64,000 nucleotides of DNA from Streptomyces sp. NBC_00258 (GCF_036182465.1 NZ_CP108081.1:9920001-9984000); one strand, 5' to 3'; counted from the stretch's first letter, positions 42,983 to 52,449 are shown. Program-made: numbers and translations. The notes: a model not told the origin generated them from the sequence alone.

Positions 42983-43086
42983 CTTTCGCCCCCGCCGCCC
43001 CTACCCGTTCCCGTCCCCTGGGGGCTGCGCCCCCAGACCCCGCTCATCGGCCTGAACGGCCTCGTCCTCAAACGCCGGACGGGCTG
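42983..43086. repeat. GC-rich dispersed element between ureF and ureG
   Basis: TGGGGGC-TGC-GCCCCCA (43019-43035) forms a perfect hairpin, followed by a CTCGTCCTCAAACGCCGGAC block. This is a typical Streptomyces intergenic element that I have seen in many places, inserted inside the urease operon. May lower expression of ureG-ureD. Confidence 0.75.
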
Positions 43087-43157
43087 GGTGGGGTCGGGCG
43101 GGCTTGGAGAGTTCCGCCAAGAAGAGTTCCGCCAGGCAGAGAAAGGGAGCCGCCACC

Positions 43158-43841
43158 ATGCACCTCGATCACCTTCACACCCATGACGGCCCTCCGGCCG
43201 TAAGCGCCGACGCCCACCGGCCCGACGGGCGGCGGCGAGCGTTGCGGATCGGGCTCGGGGGGCCCGTCGGGTCCGGGAAGACCGCGACTGTGGCGGCGCT
43301 CTGTCGGGTTCTGCGGGATGAGTTGTCGTTGGCCGTTGTCACCAATGACATCTATACGCGCGAGGACGCCGAGTTCCTGTTGCGGGAGGCCGTGTTGCCG
43401 CCCGAGCGGATCACCGCCGTGGAGACCGGGGCCTGTCCGCACACGGCGATCCGTGACGACATCTCCGCGAATCTCGAAGCCGTCGAGGACCTGGAGGATG
43501 AGGTCGGGCCCCTGGACCTCGTTCTTGTCGAGTCGGGGGGTGACAACCTCACCGCCACCTTCAGCAAAGGGCTTGTCGACGCTCAGATCTTCGTGATCGA
43601 TGTCGCGGGTGGGGACGACATTCCGCGTAAGGGTGGGCCCGGGGTCACCACCGCCGACCTGCTCGTCGTCAACAAGACCGATCTCGCTCCGTACGTCGGT
43701 TCCGACCTCGGGCGGATGGCCGCCGACGCCAAGGCGCAGCGGGCCGAACTGCCGGTGGTGTTCCAGTCGTTGCGGGCCGAGGACGGGGTGAAGGACGTCG
43801 CCGCATGGGTGCGGGGGCAGCTCGCCGCGTGGACGGCATGA
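43158..43841 (+). CDS. ureG: Urease accessory GTPase UreG
   Basis: 227 residues from ATG 43158 (AAGGGAG upstream). P-loop GGPVGSGKTATVAAL, the nickel-binding ETGACPHTAIRDD and ESGGDNLTATFS, and the G motif VVNKTDL are present. The N-terminus HLDHLHTHD is His-rich and may hold nickel. It supplies GTP energy and nickel to the UreD-UreF-apo-urease complex. Its stop overlaps the ureD start (ATGA). Confidence 0.96.
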   Translation: MHLDHLHTHDGPPAVSADAHRPDGRRRALRIGLGGPVGSGKTATVAALCRVLRDELSLAVVTNDIYTREDAEFLLREAVLPPERITAVETGACPHTAIRDDISANLEAVEDLEDEVGPLDLVLVESGGDNLTATFSKGLVDAQIFVIDVAGGDDIPRKGGPGVTTADLLVVNKTDLAPYVGSDLGRMAADAKAQRAELPVVFQSLRAEDGVKDVAAWVRGQLAAWTA

Positions 43842-44629
43842 CGGCCGGAGAGGCCGGGATGTCCGCGGTGTCCGGGGCGTCCGGAGTGCGTGCCCTCGCG
43901 CGGATCGGGGCGCGGGCCGACGGGCGGGGCGGTACCGCGCTGCCCACGCTTGAGGGGCAGGGGCCGCTCGCCCTGCGGCGTACGCGGGCCAGTGGTTCCG
44001 AGGCGCGGGTCATGCTGGTCGGGGCGATGAGCGGGCCCCTGGGCGGTGACCACTTCACCGTCGAGGCGGAGGTCGGTGACGGTGCGCGGCTGCACGTCGG
44101 GTCGGCCGCCGCCACCATCGCGCTGCCGGGGCAGGCCAAGGGCGAGGCACGCTACGACGTACGGCTCACGGTGGCCGAAGGTGGTGAACTGCGCTGGCTG
44201 CCCGAGCAGTTGATCTCCGCCGGTGGTAGTGAGCTGTGCGTGGCCACGTGTGTGGACCTTGCCGCCGGTGCGCGGCTGGTGCTGCGCGAGGAGCAGGTGC
44301 TCGGGCGGGCCAACGAGGAGCCCGGGCGGCTTGCCAGTCGGCTCACCGTGCGGCTCGACGGGCGTCCGCTCCTCGACCAGGAGCTCTCCTGCGGACCCGG
44401 GGCGCCGGGCGGGTGGGACGGTCCCGCCGTGCTCGCCGGGCATCGCGCGCTCGGGCAACTCATCGTCGTACGACCGGAGTTCGGGCAGCGGCCGGTCGAG
44501 GTGCGGTTGCTGGGGGAGTACGCCGCAATCACCCCGCTCGCCGGTCCCGGAGCTCTCGTGACCGCGCTCGCGCCCGACGCGCTGCGCCTGCGGCGCATCC
44601 TCGACGAGGCGCTCGGCGCACTCGCCTGA
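43838..44629 (+). CDS. ureD: Urease accessory protein UreD
   Basis: 263 residues from ATG 43838, overlapping ureG by 4 bp. RARASGSEARVMLVGAMSGPLGGDHF fits the UreD/UreH core that binds apo-urease. The mid section GGELRWLPEQLISAGGSELCVATCVDL is also typical. UreE is missing from the operon, so nickel delivery rests on UreG and UreD-F. Confidence 0.92.
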   Translation: MTAGEAGMSAVSGASGVRALARIGARADGRGGTALPTLEGQGPLALRRTRASGSEARVMLVGAMSGPLGGDHFTVEAEVGDGARLHVGSAAATIALPGQAKGEARYDVRLTVAEGGELRWLPEQLISAGGSELCVATCVDLAAGARLVLREEQVLGRANEEPGRLASRLTVRLDGRPLLDQELSCGPGAPGGWDGPAVLAGHRALGQLIVVRPEFGQRPVEVRLLGEYAAITPLAGPGALVTALAPDALRLRRILDEALGALA

Positions 44630-44774
44630 AACAAACCGCACCGCTCAACGGGCAGCGATGTTCCGGTTATCGGATTGGCAAAGAAGCCACTTCACCCCTG
44701 TTCTCAGGGACCTCACAGCCGGAAGGATCCCCCTACTGACCACAACGACAGTAGACAGTAGGGGGAGGACTCAC

Positions 44775-46361
44775 TTGAGGGGTTTGAGAAGGGCGACGGC
44801 GTTCGGCTCGGCCGGAGCGCTCGTCACAGCGACGCTGATAGCCGGCGCCGTCGCGGCCCCGACGGCCAGCGCGGAAAGCCGCCACGGCCAGGACAGCCAG
44901 ACGCGCGGCGCCGCGATCGCCGCCGCTCGCGCGGCCAAGGCAGGTATCGACTGGACGGACTGTCCGGCCGACTGGGGAATCGCGAAGCCCGTCCAGTGCG
45001 GCTGGGTCACGGTGCCGCTCAACTACGCGAAGCCCAACGGCAAGAAGATCAAGCTCGCCGTGGACCGCATCGGCAACACGGGTACGAAGGCGGAGCGCCA
45101 GGGCGCACTCGTCTACAACCCGGGCGGCCCCGGCGGCTCCGGACTGCGCTTCCCGCTCCGGGTCACCACCAAGAACCCGCTGTGGGTGAAGGCGTCGAAG
45201 GCGTACGACTTCGTGGGCTTCGATCCGCGCGGCGTCGGCCACTCGGCGCCCATCTCCTGCGCCGACCCGCAGGAGTTCGTCAAGGCGCCGAAGATGGACC
45301 CGGTGCCGGACTCCGAGGCCGACAAGCGCGCCCAGCGCAAGCTCGCCGCCGAGTACGCGGCCGGCTGCGCCGAGCGCAGCGGCGAGATGCTGCCGCACAT
45401 GACGACCCCCAACACCGTCCGTGACCTGGATGTCATCCGGGCCGCGCTCGGCGAGAAGAAGCTCAACTTCCTGGGCGTCTCGTACGGCACGTACATCGCC
45501 GCCGTGTACGGCACGATGTACCCGACCCACGTCCGCCGCATGATCGCGGACAGTGTCGTCAACCCGTCGCGCGAGAAGATCTGGTACGAGGCCAACCTCG
45601 ACCAGGACGTCGCCTTCGAGATGCGCTGGAAGGACTGGCAGGACTGGGTCGCCAAGAACGACGCGGCCTTCCACCTCGGCGACACCCGGGCCAAGGTCCA
45701 GGAGCAGTGGCTGAAGCTGCGTGCCACAGCCAAGAAGAACCCCATCGGCGGGGTCGTCGGCCCGGCCGAGCTCATCGGCTTCTTCCAGAGCGCCCCGTAC
45801 TACGACTCGTCGTGGGTGCCGGTCGCGACCGTGTTCAGCAAGTACGTCGCCGGTGACACCCAGGCACTCGTCGACGCCGCGGCCCCCGACCCGTCGGACA
45901 CCGCGGGCAACATCGCCTCGGAGAACGGCAACGCCGTCTACACGGCCGTCGAGTGCACCGACGCCAAGTGGCCCACCAGCTGGAAGAAGTGGGACCGCGA
46001 CAACACCGAGCTGCACAAGAACTACCCGTTCATGACGTGGGCCAACGCCTGGCTGAACCTGCCGTGCGCGACCTGGCCCGCCAAGCAGCAGACCCCGGTC
46101 AACGTGAAGTCCGGCAAGGGTCTGCCGCCCGTCCTGATCGTGCAGGCCACACGTGACGCCGCCACTCCGTACGAGGGTGGCGTCGAGCTGCACAAGCGGT
46201 TCAAGGGCTCCCGCCTGATCACCGAGAAGGACGCGGGCTCGCACGGTGTGACCGGTCTGACCAACCCCTGCATCAACGAGCGGGTGGACACCTACCTCCT
46301 CACCGGCAAGGTCGACTCGGCCGACGTGACGTGCACCCCGCACGCCACGCCCAAGCCGTAG
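44775..46361 (+). CDS. Secreted alpha/beta-hydrolase peptidase (tripeptidyl aminopeptidase-like, S33)
   Basis: 528 residues. TTG 44775 is chosen because GGGAGG lies just before it and a clear signal peptide follows (LRRATAFGSAGALVTATLIAGAVAAPTASA). The fold shows YNPGGPGGSG (oxyanion), the nucleophile LGVSYGTYIAAVYG, Asp in RDAATPYEGG and His in GSHGVTG, plus a C-terminal TAP domain. It matches the Streptomyces tripeptidyl aminopeptidase and SlpD/SlpE proteases. Acts outside the cell, or on the wall, on peptides. The spacer from ureD carries its promoter. Confidence 0.93.
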   Translation: MRGLRRATAFGSAGALVTATLIAGAVAAPTASAESRHGQDSQTRGAAIAAARAAKAGIDWTDCPADWGIAKPVQCGWVTVPLNYAKPNGKKIKLAVDRIGNTGTKAERQGALVYNPGGPGGSGLRFPLRVTTKNPLWVKASKAYDFVGFDPRGVGHSAPISCADPQEFVKAPKMDPVPDSEADKRAQRKLAAEYAAGCAERSGEMLPHMTTPNTVRDLDVIRAALGEKKLNFLGVSYGTYIAAVYGTMYPTHVRRMIADSVVNPSREKIWYEANLDQDVAFEMRWKDWQDWVAKNDAAFHLGDTRAKVQEQWLKLRATAKKNPIGGVVGPAELIGFFQSAPYYDSSWVPVATVFSKYVAGDTQALVDAAAPDPSDTAGNIASENGNAVYTAVECTDAKWPTSWKKWDRDNTELHKNYPFMTWANAWLNLPCATWPAKQQTPVNVKSGKGLPPVLIVQATRDAATPYEGGVELHKRFKGSRLITEKDAGSHGVTGLTNPCINERVDTYLLTGKVDSADVTCTPHATPKP

Positions 46362-46390
46362 CAGCAGGAGTCACGTAGCAGTACGCGGAC

Positions 46391-46420
46391 GAGGGGCGGC
46401 CGGGATTCCGGCCGCCCCTC
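46391..46420. terminator. Perfect terminator hairpin
   Basis: GAGGGGCGGCCGG (46391-46403) pairs with CCGGCCGCCCCTC (46408-46420), a 13-bp stem and 4-nt loop, between the convergent peptidase and epimerase genes. Confidence 0.85.
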
Positions 46421-46422
46421 GT

Positions 46423-47448
46423 TCATGCCCGCAACCAGGCGTCCTCCGCCGCGTAGTCGAAGAGGTCGCCGTAGGCCTGGAACATCTTCGGGTACGCCTC
46501 CCGCCAGTCCCGGCCTGCCAGTTGCCGCTCGATCCAGGCGACCGTGTCCGGCAGCGTCTCCGCGTACCGTGCCACGGCCCTGTATCCCAACTCCCGTTCG
46601 GCGGCCGCCATGTCGCAGACCACCGGGTGCGGCACGGACCACGGAGTGCCGCCGACGGTCTCGGCGGGCGCGGGCCCGTCGACCAGGACGCTCTCGGTCT
46701 CGACACCCATCACCGCGTCGATGGCCACGGCGATCTCCGCCACCGTGGGCGCGTCGGGATCGACGGCGTTCAGTGCCCGGGCGCCGGGCTTCCGCGCGGC
46801 CAGGCGGACCAGTTCGGCGATGTTGTGGACGCTCGCCGGATGGAACCGGCTCTCCCCGCCGTACGCGAGTACGCGTCGCCGCCGGCCGTCCAGGTTGCGC
46901 TTGACGAAGTACAGCTCGCGCGGGGTACGGCAGTACGGCCCGTGGATCGCGCCCGCGCGCAGCAGCGTGGTCGGCAACTCATCGGCCGCGGCGAGGAGTT
47001 CACGCTCCAGACCGGCCTTGCGAGTGCTGTAGGAGGTTTCGGCGGGCGCGATGGTCCGCTGCTCCTCCGACAGGGGCACCGGATACTCCGGGAACCCGTC
47101 GGGCTGCTCCTGCGTATCGAAGTTGCGGCCCTTGTCGTCCTCGTAGACCGACAGGCTTGAGACCACCACGGCCGATCCGACGCGGCCGGCCAGATGCGTC
47201 AACTGCCGTGCGTGCTCCGGCCCGTAGGCCACCATGTCCACCAGTACGTCGCAGCCGTCGCCGACCGCGGCGGCCAGCGCGGAGTCGTCCGCGCGGTCCG
47301 CCCGTGCCGTCCGTACCCCGTCGGGCCAGGACCCGTCCCGTCCGCCGCCCCGCGAGACGGCCGTCACCTCCCAGCCGTCCGTGGCCAGCGCCTTCACGGC
47401 CACCCGCCCGATCTGTCCCGTCGCTCCGATCACCACAGCTCGTCCCAT
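46423..47448 (-). CDS. NAD(P)-dependent epimerase/dehydratase family protein
   Basis: 341 residues. The Rossmann start VIGATGQIGRVAVKAL (GxxGxxG) opens an extended SDR fold. The usual YxxxK is altered: TSYSTRKAGLERELL gives Y-S-T-R-K, which fits. It is an isoflavone-reductase/epimerase-like protein with unknown substrate. It lies alone between the peptidase and the PlsC gene. Confidence 0.85.
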   Translation of the reverse strand: MGRAVVIGATGQIGRVAVKALATDGWEVTAVSRGGGRDGSWPDGVRTARADRADDSALAAAVGDGCDVLVDMVAYGPEHARQLTHLAGRVGSAVVVSSLSVYEDDKGRNFDTQEQPDGFPEYPVPLSEEQRTIAPAETSYSTRKAGLERELLAAADELPTTLLRAGAIHGPYCRTPRELYFVKRNLDGRRRRVLAYGGESRFHPASVHNIAELVRLAARKPGARALNAVDPDAPTVAEIAVAIDAVMGVETESVLVDGPAPAETVGGTPWSVPHPVVCDMAAAERELGYRAVARYAETLPDTVAWIERQLAGRDWREAYPKMFQAYGDLFDYAAEDAWLRA

Positions 47449-47538
47449 GGGGCGACCGTAGGACTCCCGCCGCCGGGATCCCAGTGCATTAGCTGTGGGC
47501 AGACCGGTTCCGCTCGGCGGACGTCGGTCCGGGGACGG

Positions 47539-48267
47539 TCACCTCAGTGGCATACGCGGGAACTTGCGTTTCGCCAGCGCCGCCTTCTCGGCGGCCTCCT
47601 CCGCCTTGACGACGGCCGCGTACCGGTCGACGTACTCCTGCTCGGAGAGGGTGAGGATCGCGTACATGATCTCGTCGGTGATGGCGCGCAGGATCGCCTT
47701 CTCGTTCTCCATGCCGGCGTAGCGGGAGAATTCGAGGGGTTCGCCGAAGCGGATCGACACGGGGTGGATCTTGGGGATCTTCCGGCCGGGGGGCTGGGCC
47801 TCGAAGGTGCCGATCATCGCGCACGGGATGACCGGGACCCCGGCTCTGAGCGCCATCACCGCGACGCCGACCTTGCCCTTGTAGAGGCGGCCGTCGTGCG
47901 AGCGGGTGCCCTCCGGGTAGATGCCGAGCAGCTCGTCCTTGCTGAGCACGCCGAGACCCTCGCGGATGGCCGCCTGCCCCGCGTCCTTGCCGGAGCGGTC
48001 CACCGGGATCTGCCCGGCGCTGCGGAAGAAGAACGCCGTCAGCCGGCCTCTGACGCCCGGGCCCGTGAAGTACTCGGCCTTGGCGAGGAACGTGATGCGC
48101 CGCTTGAGGATCGCGGGCATCAGGAAGTGGTCCGAGAACGACAGGTGATTGCCCGCGACGATGGCCGCACCCGTCGCCGGTACGTGCTCCAGACCTTCGA
48201 TCCGAGGGCGGAAGACCAGCCGCAACAGCGGTCCCAGAATCACGTACTTGAGAACGTAATAGAACAA
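47539..48267 (-). CDS. plsC: 1-acylglycerol-3-phosphate O-acyltransferase family (PlsC)
   Basis: 242 residues; TTG 48267 has GAGGAG ahead. NHLSFSDHFLMP (H-x4-D motif) and YPEGTRSHDGRLYKGKVG (motif III), then VPVIPCAMIGT are the PlsC acyltransferase core. It moves an acyl group to lysophosphatidic acid at the membrane. A C-terminal charged coiled stretch (EEAAEKAALAKRK) follows. The symbol marks the family; the exact acceptor is inferred. Confidence 0.9.
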   Translation of the reverse strand: MFYYVLKYVILGPLLRLVFRPRIEGLEHVPATGAAIVAGNHLSFSDHFLMPAILKRRITFLAKAEYFTGPGVRGRLTAFFFRSAGQIPVDRSGKDAGQAAIREGLGVLSKDELLGIYPEGTRSHDGRLYKGKVGVAVMALRAGVPVIPCAMIGTFEAQPPGRKIPKIHPVSIRFGEPLEFSRYAGMENEKAILRAITDEIMYAILTLSEQEYVDRYAAVVKAEEAAEKAALAKRKFPRMPLR

Positions 48268-48422
48268 GGGGTCGCTCCTCACTTCACAGGATCGGCTCAA
48301 CCGCCGCGTTCTGGCTGGTCAACAGGTGTGCTGCGGGACGCCAGTGTATGTGCAGGGGCGGATCTCCGTAACCGTCCCCGAACGCACTCATGCTGCCCCG
48401 TCGCCCTCTTCCGGACCAGCCG

Positions 48423-49631
48423 TCAGGGCAGTACCTGGCTCGATCTTGACGTGTCGCCGCTGCCCAACTGGTCGGCCAGGCAGGCGAGATACAGGGCCAT
48501 GGTGGTCCGGTGCTCCCGCAGGGGCCGGCCGGTGATCTGCTCGATCTTGTTCATGCGGTAGACCACGGTGTTGCGGTGGACGTGCAGGGCCTCGGACGCC
48601 TTTACGAGGTTGAAGCCGTTCTCGCACCACGCGGTGATCGTGTCGCGGAGCACCGGCCAGTCCGGCTGGGCGCGCAGGTCCGTGGCGGTCAGGTCGAGCA
48701 GGCGGTTGCGCGCGGGCTGGCCGACGGCGGCCAGAACCTGGTGGACCCGCAGATCGGTGATCAGGTGGACGGGGACACGGCCGGCCAGCCGGGCGCCGAG
48801 CCGCAGCGCGTCGCACGCGTCCTGGTACGAGTCGTGCAGGGCGCCGACCGAGGCGGCCGGTTCGCCGATTCCCGCGCGGGCCATGAGGCCGCCCTGAGCG
48901 GCGATGAGGTCGGTGACGCGCCGGCAGTCGACGGACAGTGCGGCCTCCGGCTGGTCGGGCTGGAGCCGGTGCAGTACGCCGATCCAGCCGGGAGCCGTCG
49001 TGGCGATGATGTCCTGCGGGTCGGCGAACACCTCACGGACCGTGCGGAGCAGTTCCGAGCGGACCAGCGCCATGTCCCGGGTCGGTGTGCCGTGCCGACG
49101 GCCGCCCGTGTCCGGCACGGTCACCTCGAAGGCCACCGCGACCCGCCGCAGCCGCAGGTCGAAGCCCAGCTCGGCGGCCCGGAAGACGAGGAAGTCGCCC
49201 TCCACCACCTGCGGGTCGTACGAGGCGATGTCGGTGAGCAGCTTCTCGGCCGCCCGCTCGGCGAGCAGCCGGGAGCGGAGCATCACCGACTCCCGGAGCA
49301 GGATCTCCGTCTGCCGTTTCACCAGCAGGCCGAAGCGGCGCACCTGGGCGGGCGTACCGGTGATCCCGACCGTCCCCACCGCCTGTCCGTCGGTGACCAG
49401 CGGCAGCGTGACTCCCGGGCGCACACCCTGGAGCCGATGTGCCTGCGACGCGTTGTGCGTGGCCGGTTCCTGTGTACGGATCACCTCGACGGACGCCTCG
49501 TGGAACGTGCCGACCCGGTGGGTGTCACCGCTGCCGATGACCATCCCGTCCGCGTCGGTGATCAGCACGTTGAAGCCGATGACCGCGGAGGTGTCCCCGG
49601 CGATCTCCTGGGCGAGCGACGGACTCAGCAC
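48423..49631 (-). CDS. CdaR-family transcriptional regulator
   Basis: 402 residues from GTG 49631 with GGAAGGAA ahead. The N-terminal 130 residues (LSPSLAQEIAGDTSAVIGFNVLITDADGMVIGSG) are the sugar-diacid recognition domain, followed by a GGDEF-like linker, and the C-terminus ENGFNLVKASEALHVHRNTVVYRMNKIEQITGRPL is the PucR-type helix-turn-helix. It is divergent from the ABC/DadA operon with 255 bp between, and probably activates it. The actual ligand here is unknown; diacids are the known family inducers. Confidence 0.92.
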   Translation of the reverse strand: MLSPSLAQEIAGDTSAVIGFNVLITDADGMVIGSGDTHRVGTFHEASVEVIRTQEPATHNASQAHRLQGVRPGVTLPLVTDGQAVGTVGITGTPAQVRRFGLLVKRQTEILLRESVMLRSRLLAERAAEKLLTDIASYDPQVVEGDFLVFRAAELGFDLRLRRVAVAFEVTVPDTGGRRHGTPTRDMALVRSELLRTVREVFADPQDIIATTAPGWIGVLHRLQPDQPEAALSVDCRRVTDLIAAQGGLMARAGIGEPAASVGALHDSYQDACDALRLGARLAGRVPVHLITDLRVHQVLAAVGQPARNRLLDLTATDLRAQPDWPVLRDTITAWCENGFNLVKASEALHVHRNTVVYRMNKIEQITGRPLREHRTTMALYLACLADQLGSGDTSRSSQVLP

Positions 49632-49886
49632 GAGCGTTCCTTCCGTCGTGGGGACGGACCGGGGACGGACCAGGGGTGGATCGACGATGGATCCGAGGTG
49701 TCGAAGTGGACGCACCGTACAGCAGACCGCGAGATTTCGGCCCCAAGTTCGTACGAAGTGAACGGTGACGCACGACCGGCCTGTCCCTAGCGTATGAGCC
49801 CATCACATCCCCGCCGGGGGCACAGCGCGGTGAACGGCGGGCCCCTTCAGTGCCGATACCCGTGCCGTTACGGAAGGCCCAAGCCG

Positions 49887-50819
49887 ATGATCCGTGTGCG
49901 CTCACTTGTCGCTGTTTTGTCAGCGATCCTCCTGATACCGGCGGTCGCCGGCTGTGGTTCGGACGGCGACGACGAACCGAAGAACGTGTCCGCGAAGACC
50001 GCCGCCCTCGGCACCATCACGCCAGGCGTGATCAAGGTGGCCGTCCAGCCGTACGCGCCCTACACCAGCGTCCAGGGCGACAGGATCGTCGGCCTGGACG
50101 GCGACATCCTCGCCCACGCGGCCAAGAAGCTCGGCCTTGAGGTCAAGCCCCAGGTGACGGACTTCGCGGGCATGCTCGCCGGGGTGCAGTCCCGCCGGGT
50201 GGACATCACCATCGGCGGTGTCGCCTGGTCCGCCGACCGGCAGAAACAGGGCCTGTTCACCGACCCGCCCTACTACTCGCCGCCGGCGATGGCCGTACGG
50301 TCCGGCAAGACGTACAAGACGGTCGACGACCTGAAGGGTCTGCAGCTCGGCACGGTCGAGGGGTACGTCTGGGTCAAGTCCATCCAGGCCGTACCCGACG
50401 CCAAGCTGCACGCCTACCCCGACGCCAACGGCGTGTTCGACGACCTCGGCGCGGGCCGTGTGGACGTCGGCTTCCTCGACCCACTGATCATCATCGCGGC
50501 ACAGAAGGAACGCCCGGACCTGAAGATCGACACCCAGTACATGACGCCGCCGACCGCCGCACAGGTCAAGGCGAAGCCGGCCTACGAGTACTTCCAGCCG
50601 TACCAGACCGGCTTCTACCTGCCCAAGAAGGCCACCAAGCTGGAGAAGGCCATCTCCGCGCAGATCGACGCCATGTACGAGAACGGTGAGCTGGAGAGGC
50701 TCGTCAAGAAGTACGGCGGCGACCCCGAGCAGTTCCTCAAGCCCTCCGCCGACGTCGCCACCGCGCGCCGGGGAGTGGACCGGCCCCAGGACTGGACGCC
50801 CCCGTCCATCGCGCAGTGA
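49887..50819 (+). CDS. Amino-acid ABC transporter, substrate-binding lipoprotein
   Basis: 310 residues from ATG 49887 (GGAAGG ahead). The lipobox VAGC is at residues 18-21, with a hydrophobic leader before it. The SBP_bac_3 fold follows: VAVQPYAPYTSVQGDRIVGLDGDILAHAAKKLGLEV, IGGVAWSADRQKQGLFTDPPYYSPPAMAV and LGTVEGYVWVKSI. It belongs to the His/Gln/Arg-type polar amino-acid importers. First gene of an operon ending with a DadA-like oxidase. Confidence 0.92.
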   Translation: MIRVRSLVAVLSAILLIPAVAGCGSDGDDEPKNVSAKTAALGTITPGVIKVAVQPYAPYTSVQGDRIVGLDGDILAHAAKKLGLEVKPQVTDFAGMLAGVQSRRVDITIGGVAWSADRQKQGLFTDPPYYSPPAMAVRSGKTYKTVDDLKGLQLGTVEGYVWVKSIQAVPDAKLHAYPDANGVFDDLGAGRVDVGFLDPLIIIAAQKERPDLKIDTQYMTPPTAAQVKAKPAYEYFQPYQTGFYLPKKATKLEKAISAQIDAMYENGELERLVKKYGGDPEQFLKPSADVATARRGVDRPQDWTPPSIAQ

Positions 50820-50830
50820 GGGGATGAACA

Positions 50831-51601
50831 GTGACGACCGACATCGCCTCCGGCCTCTTCCAGGTCCCCTGGTCCGAATACCGGCCCGACCTCCTCGACG
50901 CGCTCTGGCGCACCGTCTCCTACACGGCGGTGAGCTTCGTCGGGGCGGTGCTCCTCGGCCTGGCCGTGGCACTGCTGCGGCTGAGCAAGGCGTGGCCCGC
51001 CCGGGCCGTCGCCGCCGTCTACACCGAGGTCTTCAAGAACGTCCCGCTGCTGGCCATCATCTTCCTGACCTACTTCGGCCTGGCCTCGGCCGGGCTGCGG
51101 CTGGACGTGTTCACGGCCGGCTGTGTGAGCCTCGTCGTCTTCTACGCCGCCTACCTGTCCGAGATCTTCCGCTCCGCGATCAGCGGCGTACACGCCGGAC
51201 AGACCGAGGCGGGCGAGGCGCTCGGCCTCGGCAGGACCGGCATCTTCAGCCACATCGTCCTGCCACAGGCACTGAGGCAGGCGCTGCCCGGCACCAACAC
51301 CATGCTGGTCGACCTGCTGAAGTCCACCTCGCTGCTCGTCACCGTGTCCGCCGCCGAGCTGATGTCCGAGGGACGGCTCATCACGTCGGCCACCTTCCGG
51401 GCACTGGAGGTCTACCTGGTCATCTCGGCCATCTACTTCGCCCTCTGCTACCCGCTCTCCCAGCTCCTCCTGCTGCTGGAGCGGAAGGTACGGGCGGGCG
51501 TCCCGCTGTCCCCGTGGCGCCGGCGCCGGATGCGGGCGGCCCGCACCCTGCTCGCGAGCGACCTCGTCGTGGACGCCGACCGGAAGGAGGCGACGGTATG
51601 A
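50831..51601 (+). CDS. Amino-acid ABC transporter, permease
   Basis: 256 residues from GTG 50831. HisM/GlnP type: YTEVFKNVPLLAIIFLTYFGLASAG, and EAGEALGLGRTGIFSHIVLPQALRQALPGTNTM, the EAA loop. About five membrane helices. It ends in ATGA overlap with the ATPase gene. Confidence 0.92.
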   Translation: MTTDIASGLFQVPWSEYRPDLLDALWRTVSYTAVSFVGAVLLGLAVALLRLSKAWPARAVAAVYTEVFKNVPLLAIIFLTYFGLASAGLRLDVFTAGCVSLVVFYAAYLSEIFRSAISGVHAGQTEAGEALGLGRTGIFSHIVLPQALRQALPGTNTMLVDLLKSTSLLVTVSAAELMSEGRLITSATFRALEVYLVISAIYFALCYPLSQLLLLLERKVRAGVPLSPWRRRRMRAARTLLASDLVVDADRKEATV

Positions 51602-52449
51602 CCGAGCCCGTCACCACCACGAAGACCAACGAGACCACGAAGACCAACGAGACCACGAAGACCACCAAGGCCACCGAGACCGCGTCGGCGTCCCCGCCTC
51701 CCGAGGCGGTCGTACGGATCGACGGGCTGAGCAAGTCCTTCGACGGCCGCCTCGTGCTCGACGACGTCCACCTGGAGGTCGGCCGCGGCCGCATCGTGAG
51801 CGTCATCGGCCAGAGCGGCGGCGGCAAGACGACCCTGATGCGCTGCGTCAACCTCCTCGAACGGCCGGACAGGGGCACGGTCGAGGTCGCCGGAGAGGTC
51901 GTGCACCAGGGCGGCCGTACGGTCTGCCGCGACCTGGCCCGGCTGCGCCGCACCGTCGGCATGGTCTTCCAGCGGTTCCATCTGTTCCCGCACCTCACGG
52001 CCGTCGAGAACGTCGTCCTCGCCCAGCGCAAGGCGGGCATCCCCGAACAGGAGGCGCTGGAACGGGCCGTCGCCCTGCTGCGTCGCGTCAAGGTCGCCCA
52101 CCGTGCCCTCGCCCACCCCGACCAGCTCTCCGGCGGCGAGCAGCAGCGCGTCGCCATCGCCCGGGCCCTCGCGCTCAAGCCCGAGGTGCTCCTCTTCGAC
52201 GAACCCACGTCCTCCCTGGACCCGGAGGCCACCCGGGAGGTCCTGAGCGTGATGCGCGAACTCGCCGCGGACGGGATGACCATGCTGCTGGTCACCCACG
52301 AACTGCCCTTCGCCCGCGAGGTGGCCGACCACGTCGTCTTCGTCGACGGCGGCCGGATCGTGGAGGAGGGCAGGCCCGAGGACGTCCTCGACAGCCCCGC
52401 CCAGGCCCGTACCCGGGAGTTCCTCGCCTCGTACGGAACCGCGTCATGA
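51598..52449 (+). CDS. Amino-acid ABC transporter, ATP-binding protein with Thr-rich head
   Basis: 283 residues from ATG 51598, overlapping the permease stop. The first 35 residues are a repeat-derived tract (TTKTNE units), absent from the family. Then the GlnQ-type ATPase: Walker A GQSGGGKTTLMR, FQRFHLFPHLTAVENV, signature LSGGEQQRVAIARAL, Walker B LLFDEPTSSLDPE and H-loop LVTHELPFAREV. It overlaps the DadA-like gene by 4 bp. Confidence 0.93.
   Translation: MTEPVTTTKTNETTKTNETTKTTKATETASASPPPEAVVRIDGLSKSFDGRLVLDDVHLEVGRGRIVSVIGQSGGGKTTLMRCVNLLERPDRGTVEVAGEVVHQGGRTVCRDLARLRRTVGMVFQRFHLFPHLTAVENVVLAQRKAGIPEQEALERAVALLRRVKVAHRALAHPDQLSGGEQQRVAIARALALKPEVLLFDEPTSSLDPEATREVLSVMRELAADGMTMLLVTHELPFAREVADHVVFVDGGRIVEEGRPEDVLDSPAQARTREFLASYGTAS
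51616..51663 (+). repeat. 18-bp coding tandem repeat in the ABC ATPase head
   Basis: ACCACGAAGACCAACGAG occurs as two perfect copies (51616-51633, 51634-51651) plus two-thirds of a third. It encodes TTKTNE. Expansion or loss would keep the frame. Confidence 0.92.
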
